Positions 1 through 11,900 of a stretch of 64,000 nt of DNA are shown in pieces. Position 1 is the first letter of the stretch; each line of letters begins with the position of its first letter. The stretch spans positions 124,001 to 188,000 of the forward strand of contig NZ_JAKJSD010000001.1 of NCBI RefSeq assembly GCF_029029505.1, given 5' to 3'. Origin of the DNA: Ancylomarina sp. DW003 (GTDB taxonomy: Bacteria > Bacteroidota > Bacteroidia > Bacteroidales > Marinifilaceae). A program made the position numbers and the translations under genes. Under the pieces are notes generated by a model. It searched no databases. It was not told the origin of the DNA and was given only the letters and a program-made list of their open reading frames with translations.

Positions 1-3000
1 AATATTTCCATCTTCCAATTCTCCCCACGTTATCTTGGTTTTTGCACCTATATTCTCAGTTGTAAACTCTCCACCTTCAACCTGCCACAAGTAATTAATT
101 TCTGGCTGATCAGGTGTTGTATAAGTTACTCTATCTTCTAATACACAGAGTTTCATTCGTCCATATATTTGAGCATTTGGAAGTGCATTAACATCTAATT
201 TTTTAGAATCTGAATATCGCTTTGAAGTACATTTATCTGAAATTTCACAAGTGTAATATCCTCTATCTTTTAGGCTTGTTTTAACAATCTGATAATTTGT
301 ACTATTAGCTCCTTCAATAGCCTCTCCATTAAATTGCCATTGATATTCCACGTCTCTTCCTTTCGCTTCTACAACAAAATCAACACCTTCACCCTGACAA
401 ACCTCCAAGTCACCACTCTCACTTAAAATTTTCAACCCAGGAATCACCTTCAAAATCATTTCAGGGCTTATAAATTCCTTACTACAAGCTGAATTTACAG
501 CACAAGTATATGTTCCTGCATCTATTTGTTTTACATTCCTAAGAGTAATTGATGAGCTATTTTCACCTCCTATATCGACTCCATCTTTTCGCCACTGATA
601 GCTTATTTTATCACCCCCATAATTGACTCTAAAATGTGTTTCGTCGGTGTTCTCACAAATTTCTACACTTTCACTATGACTAATATAGTAAGGTAACTTC
701 TGTATTTCAAGATTAGCTTCACTACTCACATCGCCGCACTTGCCCGAAATATCAAGGCGATAGTCACCTGCTTGATCCATCTTCAAATCAATCAAATTCA
801 AGACAGGTTCATCAGAGATACTAGTTCCCTTATATTGCCAGTCATACTTTAAACTCGCCCCTTCAACATCTAACGACCAAAACAAGTTCTCTTTCTCACA
901 GAGTATTTGATCCCTTAGATTTGAATTTAATACAGTTTGCTTGTGAACTATCAAATCAACAGTTTCACTCAACTTTGCTCCTTCTCCATTAATCTCGCAA
1001 TGGTATTTTCCAGCGTCGGTATAATCTAGTTCTGAAATAAAATAAGTTAGCTCATGATGATTTAAATTAATATCATCTTTGAACCAATCAATTTTATAAA
1101 CCTCTCCTTTTACAGATATATCCAAACTTAACGGTTCTCCATAACATTTTTCAATGCTAGATAATTCGTTCAATCCTTTCACAATCTTTAGTGGATCTTT
1201 TACAATCAAATATCCGGAAGTAAACCTTCTTCCACACACACCTGAGATATAACAAGAATATTCACCTCCATCATCTAAAGTCAGATTATTCAATTTCAAA
1301 CTAGAACTCGTTTCTGTCAATAATTTATCTACTCCATCTTTATTGGTATGATGCCATTCGTAACTTAAATTACTACCTGTTACATCTAAACTAAACTCAT
1401 AATCACTTTCTACATACACCACCTCTGCTTTAAGAGATGATTGAAGAATAGTATTAGGGTAAACAATCACTTGTGACTTTTCAACTTGTTCATCGCCACA
1501 TGAACTTAAACTACGAACCCGACACTCTATTTCATAAATTCGGAAAGTATTGTCATCAATTGTTTGAACATTGTCAATTTTCAATTCTGATTTTCCTGAA
1601 TATGCTAATTTTTCTACTCCATCGACCAACCACTTATAGGTTAAATCTTCTCCTGTTGTCACAGTACGAACAATTACATCTTCTCCTTGACAAACTTCTT
1701 GAGCTGGAATAGCGGCGAGAGTTGGTAGAGTAATAATTTCTTGAAAACCTAAACTAAAATCTGAACCACAAGTGTTACTTACTTCTACTTTATAATTTCC
1801 TTCTTCACTCTGTTCTGCTTTCGCAAGATTTAATGTATTTGCATGTATTGAACTCGTACTTCCATCGTTCAATATCCAATTAATAGAAGTTTCATTCCCT
1901 TGAACTATAATAGGTCCTAGCTCCAAATTTTCACCTAAACAAACCGGACTCAAACCATCTATTCCTTTAGTTATAACTGGTGCTTTATTAACTATTAACT
2001 CTGTTGTAAAGACTATATCTCCTGCTCCTGTACATGTTCCGCTAACAACGCATTTATAAATCCCGGAATCTGCTTCAGTAACCTCATCGATCTTAAGTTT
2101 CGAGACATTTCCAACCAATCTGCCATTTGGAACCGTCCATGTAAATACAGGATTATCTCCACTAACCATGGCTTCAACTATAAACTCATCTCCACTACAA
2201 AGCTTTTTCGTTCCATCCCATGTCGAAGTGGCTTTTATTTCATCATAGATATGAATCATTTTAGTTTTGACTTTAGTTATACAACCATCACTAACCTCGA
2301 CCTTGTACAATCCACCCTCCGATTTATCGAGGCCAGCAATAGTGTACGAATCAGTACTACTTATAACAGTAGCATCCTCATCTTTAAACCATCGATAGCT
2401 ATCTACCAATGCTTCATCCTTACTAACTAAAACCGTTAATTTTTCTGCATTATTCTGACAAACCTGATCTGAACCACTAATATCACTTACTGTCAATTCA
2501 TCAAAATGTGAAATCCTGAATTTCTCTTCATGTGGAGGACACATCTTATTACTTATCTCCACTGAGTAATCACCTTCAAGTGCATCTACACCGCTCAAAT
2601 TAAGATCGGAATTCGACCAAGAGCGGGTATTTTCTTTCCATTCAAACGAATATGGACTTGTTCCTTTAAGGCTTTTTATTTCGATATTAATTCCTGCATC
2701 TTTACAAATTTCCTTATCTCCAATAGGATCAAAACTAACTGGCTGATAAACTTTGACTTCTACCTCATCAGAAACATCATTTGATATTCCCTCAACAGTA
2801 GCCCTAAACGAATAATTATTTAATAGTTTATTAGCATTGGTAATTTTCAAAATACTCTTATTCGTATTAGATATTACAGAATGATCAGGCAAACCATCTA
2901 TTGCTTTAAATCCGCTACCAGTATTATATTCCCAAAAGCAAGTTTTCCCTGGATTTAATGTTTTGTGCTCAATTACAAACTCAAAAGTGCCACCTTCACA

Positions 3001-6000
3001 AATTTCTACATCTTTCGGATGATTAGTAATCTTCACATTTGGATCAACCAATAACTCTGCTTTTACACTAGTTTCGCTTGAACATGCATTACTTACAATA
3101 CAGTAATACTTATAGGTATTTAAGTCTATCGTTGCAGGATCAATTGTTAATACAGAATTTGTAGCCCCTGCAATTATACCCGTTGGTTCGCAATACCATT
3201 GATAAATTATTGGTTCATCTCCTTCAGCTTCAACAATAAAAACGGCCATACCACCTTCAGCAACCCTAACATCAACAGGCTGTTTAATAATAGTCACGTT
3301 CTTTTTTACTCTCAGGTGTGCTTTGGAAGAAACTGTAATACCACAGTAATTATCCTTAACCTCACAATAATAAGTTTGACCATCATTTGCTAAAGGATCA
3401 GTAATCTCAAGCTTTGAAGATGTCTCTCCAACGATAGCCACACCACCTTTATCGTACCACTGATAACTGAGACTACCATCTCCTACTGCTGTAACTGTAA
3501 AAGTAGCCGAACCCATTCCTTCACAAATTGAAACATCAAGAGGGTGTATGGTAATATTCACAGGTTCGTGAACATCGACCTTAAACTCAACAAACTTATC
3601 TCCACAAGAATTAGCAGAGATTAATTCGCACCTATAGGTTCCCTTATCAGACAAATCAGCAACGCCTAAATCTAATGTTGATAAATTTGACAATGTAATG
3701 GCAGGCTTATCTGTTTTATACCACTTGTATGATAAACCATCTCCAGATCCTTTTACGACAAGATTTAATGGTTCTCCTAAACAAGGATCTGGATTGATAT
3801 TTGAATTTGAAAGAACTAGAATTGGTTTATAGACATTTACTTCAGCGGTAGTTTTTATATTTCCGCAATAGTCCGTATTTATTTTTGCAATATAATTACC
3901 CGAAGCCAATGCATCTGTAGCAGCTAATATAGTATATACTTGCCCATCCTTTAATTTTAAACTTTCATCTGAATTCCACCAGCTTGCACTTGTAAAATCC
4001 GAGCCTGTTATAGTCATGTTCAAAGTAATATCACCTTCACAAGAATTGATATCGGCTATAGGTGCCAATTTTGGTTTTCCATGTACAACAACATCAAAGT
4101 CTCCCTCAATGGTATTACAGTTTCCACTTACTTTATACTTGTATTTATAAATTCCAGCACCACTATGGGTTCCTGTTTGTATACTTGTTTTACCATTAGC
4201 TGCTATTATTTCATCCCCATCCGGATCAAACCATTCAATTGCATTATGGTTTCCTCCAACTTCTATTTTAAGTTCAACTTGTTCATTTTCGCAAACATGA
4301 TTAACTGAAGCACTTTGTTCAACAACATTTATTTTATCATTTACAATTAACTCTCTTTGATATGTTAATATATCATCACAAGCAAGTGATATTTTGCAAT
4401 AATAAACTCCAGCATTCTCAGGCTTTATTTCTGATATTTCATAATACTCATTTGTACTAATTGCTGGTGAGTTTAAGTCATTAAAATGCCATGAAAAATT
4501 CGGATTGCCGATATAAGATATTGTAAATCTATGGTTCAAAGTTCCCTCACACAATTCAATGCTTGAGCCTGTTAGTGTCGAATTAATTTTATCTGCAGAC
4601 AAACTTGCAGTTACAGTCTTAGAAGAACAACGACTAATCACTTTGCAAGTATAGTCACCTAAGTTAACCAACTGTACATCATTCACTTTAAAATATGGAC
4701 TATCTCCTATAGTTACATTTCCTGCAGGGTCTGTCCATTCATATTTTAAATCAGAACCTGAAGGAATATCAGATATAGTAACAAAAAATTGGATATCCTC
4801 TCCTATACAAGTAGATATATCATCCATTTCAGGATCGGAAAAATCTGCCAATAAATAAACATCAAACTCTTTGGTAACCTGATTGCCACATTTTGCTTCA
4901 GCAAATATCTTCCACCGTCCTTGCTTCAAATCAGTCACTACTAACTCAAAAGGATTAGATATAGGATTTATAATTTCACCTGTTGTTAAATTCTCAGCAT
5001 GGTAAAAACTAGCTTCTCCATTATCAGATACTGTAAATTTAACCGTCTCATTTAAGCAATAGGGCCCTACTTTATCAATTTCGATACCATCAACATGTAA
5101 TTTTGGATCAACAGATAAAAGACTTATTGAGTTTTGACTATTACAACGGTTCGACACAGTCACTTTATAATTACCAGCCATTGAGGGAATCACCGACCCA
5201 ATTACAAAATCAGAATTTGTTTTATCAGCAGTGCTAATGAAGGGGATTTCCCAATTGTATGTGTAATAATCACCAGAAGTTCCGAGCTCAGCCTTATAAA
5301 TATGCGACTCTCCTTCGCACAAGTTTACATCACCTAAAGGTTTCAGATCAACCTGAGGATATATTTTACCAGCTGTAATATTCTTAACAACTTGATTACC
5401 CTTGCATATATGCTGACTAGCTAAACCTACATTATAAGTTGCCGATACCGATACTTTATATGAAGCATCATCCATATCTGGTAATATCGAATAGTTTGCA
5501 TCATTGGTTGTTGCTAACAAAACTTCTCCTCGGTACCACTTATATGTCATACTTGCTCCCAAAGGAATCGCATTCAAATTAGCTGTCAACTCAGTTGATA
5601 CATTCTCACACAAGCCTAATGGAATTTGCAATTCATTTAATTGTGGTCGACCGTAAACAACCAAATCCCGACTATCAGAAGGTGAGCCACAAGCATTTCC
5701 AACTTCACACCGAACGGTGTAATTACCAGCTGGATAATCGAAGAGGTACTCTTTGCCAACATATTTTTGTTCTTCATTAACAAACCACTTCACATTTGAA
5801 TATGTTCCGGTAACTACAGCTTCCAGGCTTGTACTTTCTCCTTCACACAATTTAGTATTATCAACATTTATACTGAGTGTTGCAGGCGTATCGACAAGCA
5901 AATCAACCTCAACTGAAGCTGTTCCCGAAGAAACACCACACTGTTGAAAAGCTTCTTTAAAATTTATGGTACAACGATACCTACCGGCATGCTCTTCTTT

Positions 6001-8439
6001 AATATTAGTAATACTTATTTTCGATGAATTCAAACTGGTAATGGCAGGGTCAGTAATTTCTACATAATTCTCACCTTCCTTCTTTTCCCATTTGTATTCG
6101 TACCAACTTACATCACCATTCGAAATATCTAATTCGGCCGACTGCCCTAAACAAAAATGTTGAGGTTCGGTAAAATCCTTATAACTATAATTTGGTACAA
6201 CAAGGGCATTAAATTCAGCCTCATCTTCAACAGCAAGTACAAATGAAATACTGTCAAGGGCAAATATCCCCTCCTGACCAGCAGGGTTGGAGTTCACTAT
6301 AGAAATACTAGCCTTTTCTGCTTCACCTGATGCCCAAAATGCTTTAACTGATTGCCAGGCATTTACATCATCTAACTTAAAATTATCATAAATTTTCTCA
6401 TCATTCACATAAATATCAAGTAGCTGCGAATAGCCCTCTTGAGCCATTCTACCATATAATTTCAGGATAAAACTCTGATTTTTGATATTCTCATTGATTG
6501 TTTTTTTCCAAATGATATCTTCTGTCCCAAAATTTGAAGAATGACTTAAAAGCATTAACCCTCCTCCATCTTTATCATTAAAGTTTTCGAATTGAGTGTT
6601 GATATCTTCAGGGTTGTAACACAAAACGGATTTTCCTTGGTCATTCAAATTTCCTGCTGACATAAAATCGTAATCCGAATCAAAATTTCCTCGGCCAATA
6701 GAAAAATTACCATTGTAAATAATATCCAAATTAGGATCTCGAAAATATGCCTTTACAATATACTTGGTTGGTTCATTAGGTGCGTTTACAATAAGATTGG
6801 AATTTTTGAATAGTAAAGATTCAGGCTTAATCTCATTTTTATACCACTCGTAAAAATCTGCTTTTGGCGTACTTTTAATCGACAGTTCAATCTTATCATT
6901 ATAACTTTCACAAACATATCCTAAATCGTGATCGAAGTCAACTCCAGTTTCTGGCGTTATGGGAGAAATAGCTTTTGTAAAGCCTGAAAAATAACCTGCA
7001 GCTCCCACAGCATTATCTTCTATTGATAATGCCACATAGATAGCCTTATTCGACATTACAGATACATTCTCATCAGAAGTAGAGTATTTGTATACGACCC
7101 ATTCATCGTTACCCGAAATCGGCTTAGCCAAAGATTGACTTAACGGACTTGTTGATTTATTAATAAAAACATTGGATCCTTTTTGTGTATAAATGGCTAC
7201 AATACCCGTTCCAATTTGATTGACAAAGGGAATATCCACCTGACGAAATCCCAGAGAACTAATTGCCGGAATAAAATTCATTCCAATCGTAGCATAAGCA
7301 TAATCAATAGTTCCACTTCTACGGTCGGAAGCCGATGTGGTCTGATACAAATAAACATCCTCACTACAACTAATTAACATTGTGCCATCAGCAGTGTAAT
7401 AATTTGTTTCTATTACAAAATAATCGCCTGCATTTAAAGGCGTAGAATTGACCTTTGTTGAGCTTCCATTTATAAATATATTGGTATTGTCTTTTGTTGC
7501 AACAACAATTGGGCGCTCGGTTTCATGATTTCCTTTACCTTTTAATAGAATATACTGACTTCCGACCAAATCTTCTGGCACTATTTGGTCAGCTCCTATG
7601 TCTTGCCACGAATTAAGCGATGCTCCACCTGTCCAAGATCCCGAATTAACAGCGATTGGTTTATCCGAACTAATATGTGTTCCATTTAAACGATTTACAT
7701 CTGTAGCAGTTAAAAACTTATGATCGGCACCAATCACATAAGATTCTCCGGCATTCAAATTTACTGTTATATCACCACTAACAGTGAGTGCCCTTTTTGT
7801 ATCAGAGGTTAAATTACCAACTTTAATATCTGAAAAAGTAACTTGTGTATTATCAACGGTAGCCATTACAGAAATAAAATGGCTACGATGATTTACAACA
7901 TCATTATCTCCATATAAACCCCAACCATAAATATTTTCACCTCGCTTACTGTATAAATGTCCCGAACGAAATGATGTTCCCAAACCTGCTCGCCCTTTTG
8001 CCGTAAGAAACAGTCCATGAATTTCAGATTTATGCCTGACATTAACATAGAAAGCCTCAGTAGAAGTGAAAATTAAACCTTGATCTGTAATTACCTTATT
8101 TAATTTCGAATAGTTGACTACTCCTAAAGGTGGATTAGCCAAAGTACCACTTCCCAGAGCAATAGATTTTGGTGTATTCTTAGAAACTCCGGTCACTAAC
8201 TGAAAAATTGTTCCATCTCCTTTTTTAATTGTGATATCAATGGGAACTTCAGATGGTGTTGTTAAAACTACCCAGTGGTCTTCAATATCGTATTCATGAG
8301 TAGTACCTGCATATAGTGGCGGCACATAGTGAATCAAATCCAATTGAGCCTTTGTTGACTTGGGTAGAACAAATAGTAAAAGTATAACAGCTAGTTTAAA
8401 GCAATTAGAAAAATTTACATAACGAAATATCAGGGTCAT
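1..8439 (-). CDS. Giant Ig-like repeat surface protein, C-terminus beyond the left edge
   Basis: Likely a huge secreted or surface-anchored adhesin-like protein; function not demonstrated. The frame is open from the ATG at 8437-8439 to position 1 (2813 codons). I checked the frame at several anchors along its length, including around 5941, 3828, 2244 and 1-45. The N-terminus has a hydrophobic signal peptide ending near KAQ, then the start LIHYVPPLY shared with the next gene. An IgGFc-binding-protein-like head (about residues 30-500), a jelly-roll-like segment (about 540-740) and a long run of roughly 85-residue Ig-like domains follow, each with CEG-like, W-x-x-(D/N)-G and Y-x-C signatures. 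The last visible residues match about residue 3900 of the 4398-residue paralogue. By that alignment about 490 residues, including a T9SS sorting domain, should lie outside the window. The strong terminator of the upstream paralogue suggests it has its own promoter. The open frame is certain; the adhesin role is inference. Confidence 0.88.
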   Translation of the reverse strand, partial: MTLIFRYVNFSNCFKLAVILLLFVLPKSTKAQLDLIHYVPPLYAGTTHEYDIEDHWVVLTTPSEVPIDITIKKGDGTIFQLVTGVSKNTPKSIALGSGTLANPPLGVVNYSKLNKVITDQGLIFTSTEAFYVNVRHKSEIHGLFLTAKGRAGLGTSFRSGHLYSKRGENIYGWGLYGDNDVVNHRSHFISVMATVDNTQVTFSDIKVGNLTSDTKRALTVSGDITVNLNAGESYVIGADHKFLTATDVNRLNGTHISSDKPIAVNSGSWTGGASLNSWQDIGADQIVPEDLVGSQYILLKGKGNHETERPIVVATKDNTNIFINGSSTKVNSTPLNAGDYFVIETNYYTADGTMLISCSEDVYLYQTTSASDRRSGTIDYAYATIGMNFIPAISSLGFRQVDIPFVNQIGTGIVAIYTQKGSNVFINKSTSPLSQSLAKPISGNDEWVVYKYSTSDENVSVMSNKAIYVALSIEDNAVGAAGYFSGFTKAISPITPETGVDFDHDLGYVCESYNDKIELSIKSTPKADFYEWYKNEIKPESLLFKNSNLIVNAPNEPTKYIVKAYFRDPNLDIIYNGNFSIGRGNFDSDYDFMSAGNLNDQGKSVLCYNPEDINTQFENFNDKDGGGLMLLSHSSNFGTEDIIWKKTINENIKNQSFILKLYGRMAQEGYSQLLDIYVNDEKIYDNFKLDDVNAWQSVKAFWASGEAEKASISIVNSNPAGQEGIFALDSISFVLAVEDEAEFNALVVPNYSYKDFTEPQHFCLGQSAELDISNGDVSWYEYKWEKKEGENYVEITDPAITSLNSSKISITNIKEEHAGRYRCTINFKEAFQQCGVSSGTASVEVDLLVDTPATLSINVDNTKLCEGESTSLEAVVTGTYSNVKWFVNEEQKYVGKEYLFDYPAGNYTVRCEVGNACGSPSDSRDLVVYGRPQLNELQIPLGLCENVSTELTANLNAIPLGASMTYKWYRGEVLLATTNDANYSILPDMDDASYKVSVSATYNVGLASQHICKGNQVVKNITAGKIYPQVDLKPLGDVNLCEGESHIYKAELGTSGDYYTYNWEIPFISTADKTNSDFVIGSVIPSMAGNYKVTVSNRCNSQNSISLLSVDPKLHVDGIEIDKVGPYCLNETVKFTVSDNGEASFYHAENLTTGEIINPISNPFELVVTDLKQGRWKIFAEAKCGNQVTKEFDVYLLADFSDPEMDDISTCIGEDIQFFVTISDIPSGSDLKYEWTDPAGNVTIGDSPYFKVNDVQLVNLGDYTCKVISRCSSKTVTASLSADKINSTLTGSSIELCEGTLNHRFTISYIGNPNFSWHFNDLNSPAISTNEYYEISEIKPENAGVYYCKISLACDDILTYQRELIVNDKINVVEQSASVNHVCENEQVELKIEVGGNHNAIEWFDPDGDEIIAANGKTSIQTGTHSGAGIYKYKYKVSGNCNTIEGDFDVVVHGKPKLAPIADINSCEGDITLNMTITGSDFTSASWWNSDESLKLKDGQVYTILAATDALASGNYIAKINTDYCGNIKTTAEVNVYKPILVLSNSNINPDPCLGEPLNLVVKGSGDGLSYKWYKTDKPAITLSNLSTLDLGVADLSDKGTYRCELISANSCGDKFVEFKVDVHEPVNITIHPLDVSICEGMGSATFTVTAVGDGSLSYQWYDKGGVAIVGETSSKLEITDPLANDGQTYYCEVKDNYCGITVSSKAHLRVKKNVTIIKQPVDVRVAEGGMAVFIVEAEGDEPIIYQWYCEPTGIIAGATNSVLTIDPATIDLNTYKYYCIVSNACSSETSVKAELLVDPNVKITNHPKDVEICEGGTFEFVIEHKTLNPGKTCFWEYNTGSGFKAIDGLPDHSVISNTNKSILKITNANKLLNNYSFRATVEGISNDVSDEVEVKVYQPVSFDPIGDKEICKDAGINIEIKSLKGTSPYSFEWKENTRSWSNSDLNLSGVDALEGDYSVEISNKMCPPHEEKFRISHFDELTVSDISGSDQVCQNNAEKLTVLVSKDEALVDSYRWFKDEDATVISSTDSYTIAGLDKSEGGLYKVEVSDGCITKVKTKMIHIYDEIKATSTWDGTKKLCSGDEFIVEAMVSGDNPVFTWTVPNGRLVGNVSKLKIDEVTEADSGIYKCVVSGTCTGAGDIVFTTELIVNKAPVITKGIDGLSPVCLGENLELGPIIVQGNETSINWILNDGSTSSIHANTLNLAKAEQSEEGNYKVEVSNTCGSDFSLGFQEIITLPTLAAIPAQEVCQGEDVIVRTVTTGEDLTYKWLVDGVEKLAYSGKSELKIDNVQTIDDNTFRIYEIECRVRSLSSCGDEQVEKSQVIVYPNTILQSSLKAEVVYVESDYEFSLDVTGSNLSYEWHHTNKDGVDKLLTETSSSLKLNNLTLDDGGEYSCYISGVCGRRFTSGYLIVKDPLKIVKGLNELSSIEKCYGEPLSLDISVKGEVYKIDWFKDDINLNHHELTYFISELDYTDAGKYHCEINGEGAKLSETVDLIVHKQTVLNSNLRDQILCEKENLFWSLDVEGASLKYDWQYKGTSISDEPVLNLIDLKMDQAGDYRLDISGKCGDVSSEANLEIQKLPYYISHSESVEICENTDETHFRVNYGGDKISYQWRKDGVDIGGENSSSITLRNVKQIDAGTYTCAVNSACSKEFISPEMILKVIPGLKILSESGDLEVCQGEGVDFVVEAKGRDVEYQWQFNGEAIEGANSTNYQIVKTSLKDRGYYTCEISDKCTSKRYSDSKKLDVNALPNAQIYGRMKLCVLEDRVTYTTPDQPEINYLWQVEGGEFTTENIGAKTKITWGELEDGNI
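2245..3828 (-). repeat. Single copy of the six-domain Ig-like block in the smaller giant gene
   Basis: This 1584-nt, 528-codon coding segment runs from the KPI motif to the position before DEI. It aligns domain for domain with each of the three tandem blocks in the neighbouring giant gene (12676-17493). The ISHFDEL motif occurs once here, matching the three HHPDLVL/HHDDLVL motifs there. It represents the unexpanded state of the block. Confidence 0.75.
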
Positions 8440-8973
8440 TTCAAGAATTTTAATTAGCTGGCTAAAATACAAGCAATGAACATAAATAAGAAAACTGTAT
8501 AGTTAATAAATCTTAATAAATTCAACTTGACAAATACAAAAGGATTCTTTTTTATGACAAAAAGCCTTTTTTATTACACTAATAAACATTTCTAAATTTA
8601 CGCAACAAACTAAATACCATCCAAATAATTAATTCTACAACATAAAAACCCCAAAACACAATCGATCATAATAATAAATTTCAATTCAAATAATAATTTC
8701 ACTATCAGAAAGATAGAGTCCTATCATTGTAAATATTAAAAACTACTCTTAATTACGTATCACATACACACTAACACCACAAATCAATGACTAAACACCA
8801 AAAATAAAGCATTAAACATCGTTTTACTTACACTAATGAAAACAGAACACAATGGCAGTTAAATATTATTGTTAATTTTAAAACTAACATCAATTTATAT
8901 AGTAATCCTATTCACAAAAAAAAAGAGTTGACCTCTAGGGCCAACTCTTTCAATCAGGTTTTATAATTTTCGC
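8440..8973. other. 534-bp intergenic region between the two giant genes
   Basis: Very AT-rich. It contains the terminator of the upstream giant gene (8914-8950) and must contain the promoter of the smaller giant gene. I found no exact TAnnTTTG element on the minus strand, only one-mismatch forms. I see no open frame of note, tRNA or repeat. Confidence 0.6.
8914..8950 (-). terminator. Rho-independent terminator of the 4398-residue giant gene
   Basis: On the minus strand, AAAGAGTTG pairs with CAACTCTTT, with a further CC/GG pair near a short loop. The stem is followed by about nine U residues. It lies 24 nt past the stop codon at 8974. Confidence 0.85.
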
Positions 8974-11900
8974 TTAGCGAACTAATATGACATTACCTTT
9001 CTCTTTTACTTTTCCATCTAACATCACAACCCATACATAAGCTCCAACAGGACAATCTTCGCCTTTGTATGTTCCATCCCATCCATTAGCATAACCTGCT
9101 TCATTCGTTTTATAAAGCAATTCACCCCAACGGTTATAGATGTACATTTCAAACTTATCTGTAATGTTGATATCCTTAAGATAAAAACGGTCATTTTCAT
9201 TCTTTGATAAAGGTGTAAATGCATTTGGTGATTCAATACCAATTGGCTTAACAACGACATCAACTGAGTCAGTTGCAACACATCCAATATTATCAACAAC
9301 CTTTAGCTTATAAGTATTCGTTTCACTAACCTCTAATTGTGGTAATACACTACCATCACTCCAATCATAAACATATGGTCCATAATCTGGATTCAAATCC
9401 GGATCAAGCACTATTGTTTGTCCTTCAAATATGACAATACCTGGCTGAATTGTATTATCTAATTTAAACTCCGGCAAAGGATTCATTACAATTCTTTGCT
9501 TTAATTCACAATCATGTTGTTCTACCGTTAATTCATATTCTCCAGGCTTATCAATCACTCTTTCCCAAGCAGTATAACCATCAGTCCAAATTGGATTGGA
9601 TAAATCCTTCGTGTCAATAACAATAGATTCACCCTCGCAAATAAATTGACTTTCTCCTATTTCAGGATTAGGTAAAACTTCAACTCTGATCGATTCTGAA
9701 CCGATACAACCATATTTATCCGTAACATTTATCTGATAATCGTTTACTCCAACTTTTCGTTTTATTAATTTTGGATTCGAATTGGTTGGGTTATCCAGAT
9801 CATCAGCATTGCTCCAGTTGATTTCCTCAATATCACCAGAAATATGAGTTGTTAATTCAATCTCTTTACACTCACCTATAATCGTATCATTTATCGTTGT
9901 TATGAGAGGTAAAGGTGCAACTGTTACATTTACAATATCATTACCAACACAACCATTTTTATCAACAACGGTAGCAACATATAATGTTGTCTCGCCCGCT
10001 GTAAAAGTCGGTGTTTCTGAATTTGGATCATCCAAGAAACGACTTGGTGCCCATCTAATATTATTCTCTTCAGTATTTGCACTTAATAAAGTGCTTCCAC
10101 ATGATCCGACAACAATATCTTCAATTAACTTCACTACTGGTAATGAATCAATAGTCATAGTGGTTTCGCTAGTACTATTCGAACAGCCTAAATCATCGGT
10201 ATATGAATATCGAACTTGGTACTCACCATTACCTTGTGCCGGATCAAATGTATTTTGAGCAACACCATTCACCCAATAGATACCACCTTCAGGCAAACCG
10301 CCGCCAAGATCAAATTCTGGTTCACAAATTCCTCTAGATTCAAGCGTACTCAAAGTAACGTCTGGTAAAGCATGAAGCGTAACCAAAGAATCAATTTCAG
10401 AATAACAACCTGTAGATTCATTTAGAATTTTTAGTTTAACCTTACCATTCAGATCGACATCCCCCCAAGTAATTTTGGTTTTAACCACATCCTCGGCAGG
10501 AGTAGTAAATGCTCCGCCATCAACTAACCAACCATAATTTATGTCTGGCTGAATACTTGTATTATAAGCAACTCTATCTTCGAGTACACAAAGTGTCATT
10601 CTACCAAAAATTTCTGAGTTTGGTAATGAATTTACTTTCAATCTCTTCGAATTAGAATAACGTTTTGCTGTACATTTATCTGATACTTCACAACTGTAAT
10701 ATCCATCTTCCACAAGGCTAGCAGGATTAATAGTCAATTGTGGTGCGTTCTCTCCAGATATAGCAACACCATCTTTTTGCCACTGAAATACTTCATCAGT
10801 TCCTTCAACATCAATAATAAACTGAGCGTTTTCACCATCACAAATTTCCATTCCCGGGCTTTCACTCAATATCTTAAGCTGTGGTATAACAATAAGGTTC
10901 ATTACATGATCACCTGGTGCAACACCACATGTAGAACTAACAACACATTTATACACTCCGGCATCAGTTGTTCTTAAATTTAGAAGTTTAAGTTCCGGGC
11001 TATTAGCTCCGGCAAGATCAACACCATCTTTCTGCCATTGATAAACCAAATTGTCTCCAGTATAACTTACCGTGAATATTGCTTCTGCATCATTTTCACA
11101 TTTTTCTAAATCATTACTCTTACTATCAAACCTTGGTAGCTCATTAACACTTAAATCAGCTTCAGTACTCACACTTCCACACTTACCTGTAATATCAACA
11201 GAATATGTACCGGAAGCAGCAAGAGGTAGAGTCGAAATACGAAGTGTTGCATCAGTCGAAACTGTTGCTCCTCCATATTTCCAATCGTAAATCAATTCCG
11301 AACCTGTTACATCAGGAGTCCATGATAAATTCTCATTTTCACATAATGTCTCATCTACCAAATCAGCATTTAAAACAGTTGTTTTATAAACGATGACATT
11401 AACCGATTGACTACTACTAGCACCTTCACCAACTATTTCGCAACGATACAAGCCTGCGTCAGAAATATCAAGAGCTGGTATTGAATAATTCAATTCATGA
11501 TGACCAAGAGCTGTCGTTCCTTTGTACCAATCGATCGAAAAGATTTCACCTTCAACGCTTATATTCAAGTTTAATGGCTCTCCAAAACACTTCTCAATAT
11601 TAGCAAGAGTATTTAAACCTTCAACCACTTTTAATGGATCCTTAACTGTCAAATATCCCGAAGTAAAACGAACACCACAGTCACCGGTAATCTTACACGT
11701 ATACTCTCCGGCATTCGCCAAACTAAGATTATTAAGGGTTAACGTTTTTGTTGTTTCACCAAGAGGAACAGAAGTGCCATCAGTTTTTATATGAGTCCAT
11801 TCAAAGACTAGATTACCACCAGTTACATCTAAATCGAATTCATGATCAGTTCCAACATAAACAACTTCACCTTTAAGTGACTTATTCAGAATTGTATTTG

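Noticed and set aside
9902-10258. A 118-codon plus-strand open frame, and similar ones, inside the giant genes
   Set aside because: They lie antisense to long, clearly homologous coding sequence with conserved domain motifs. No start signals or family resemblance support them.
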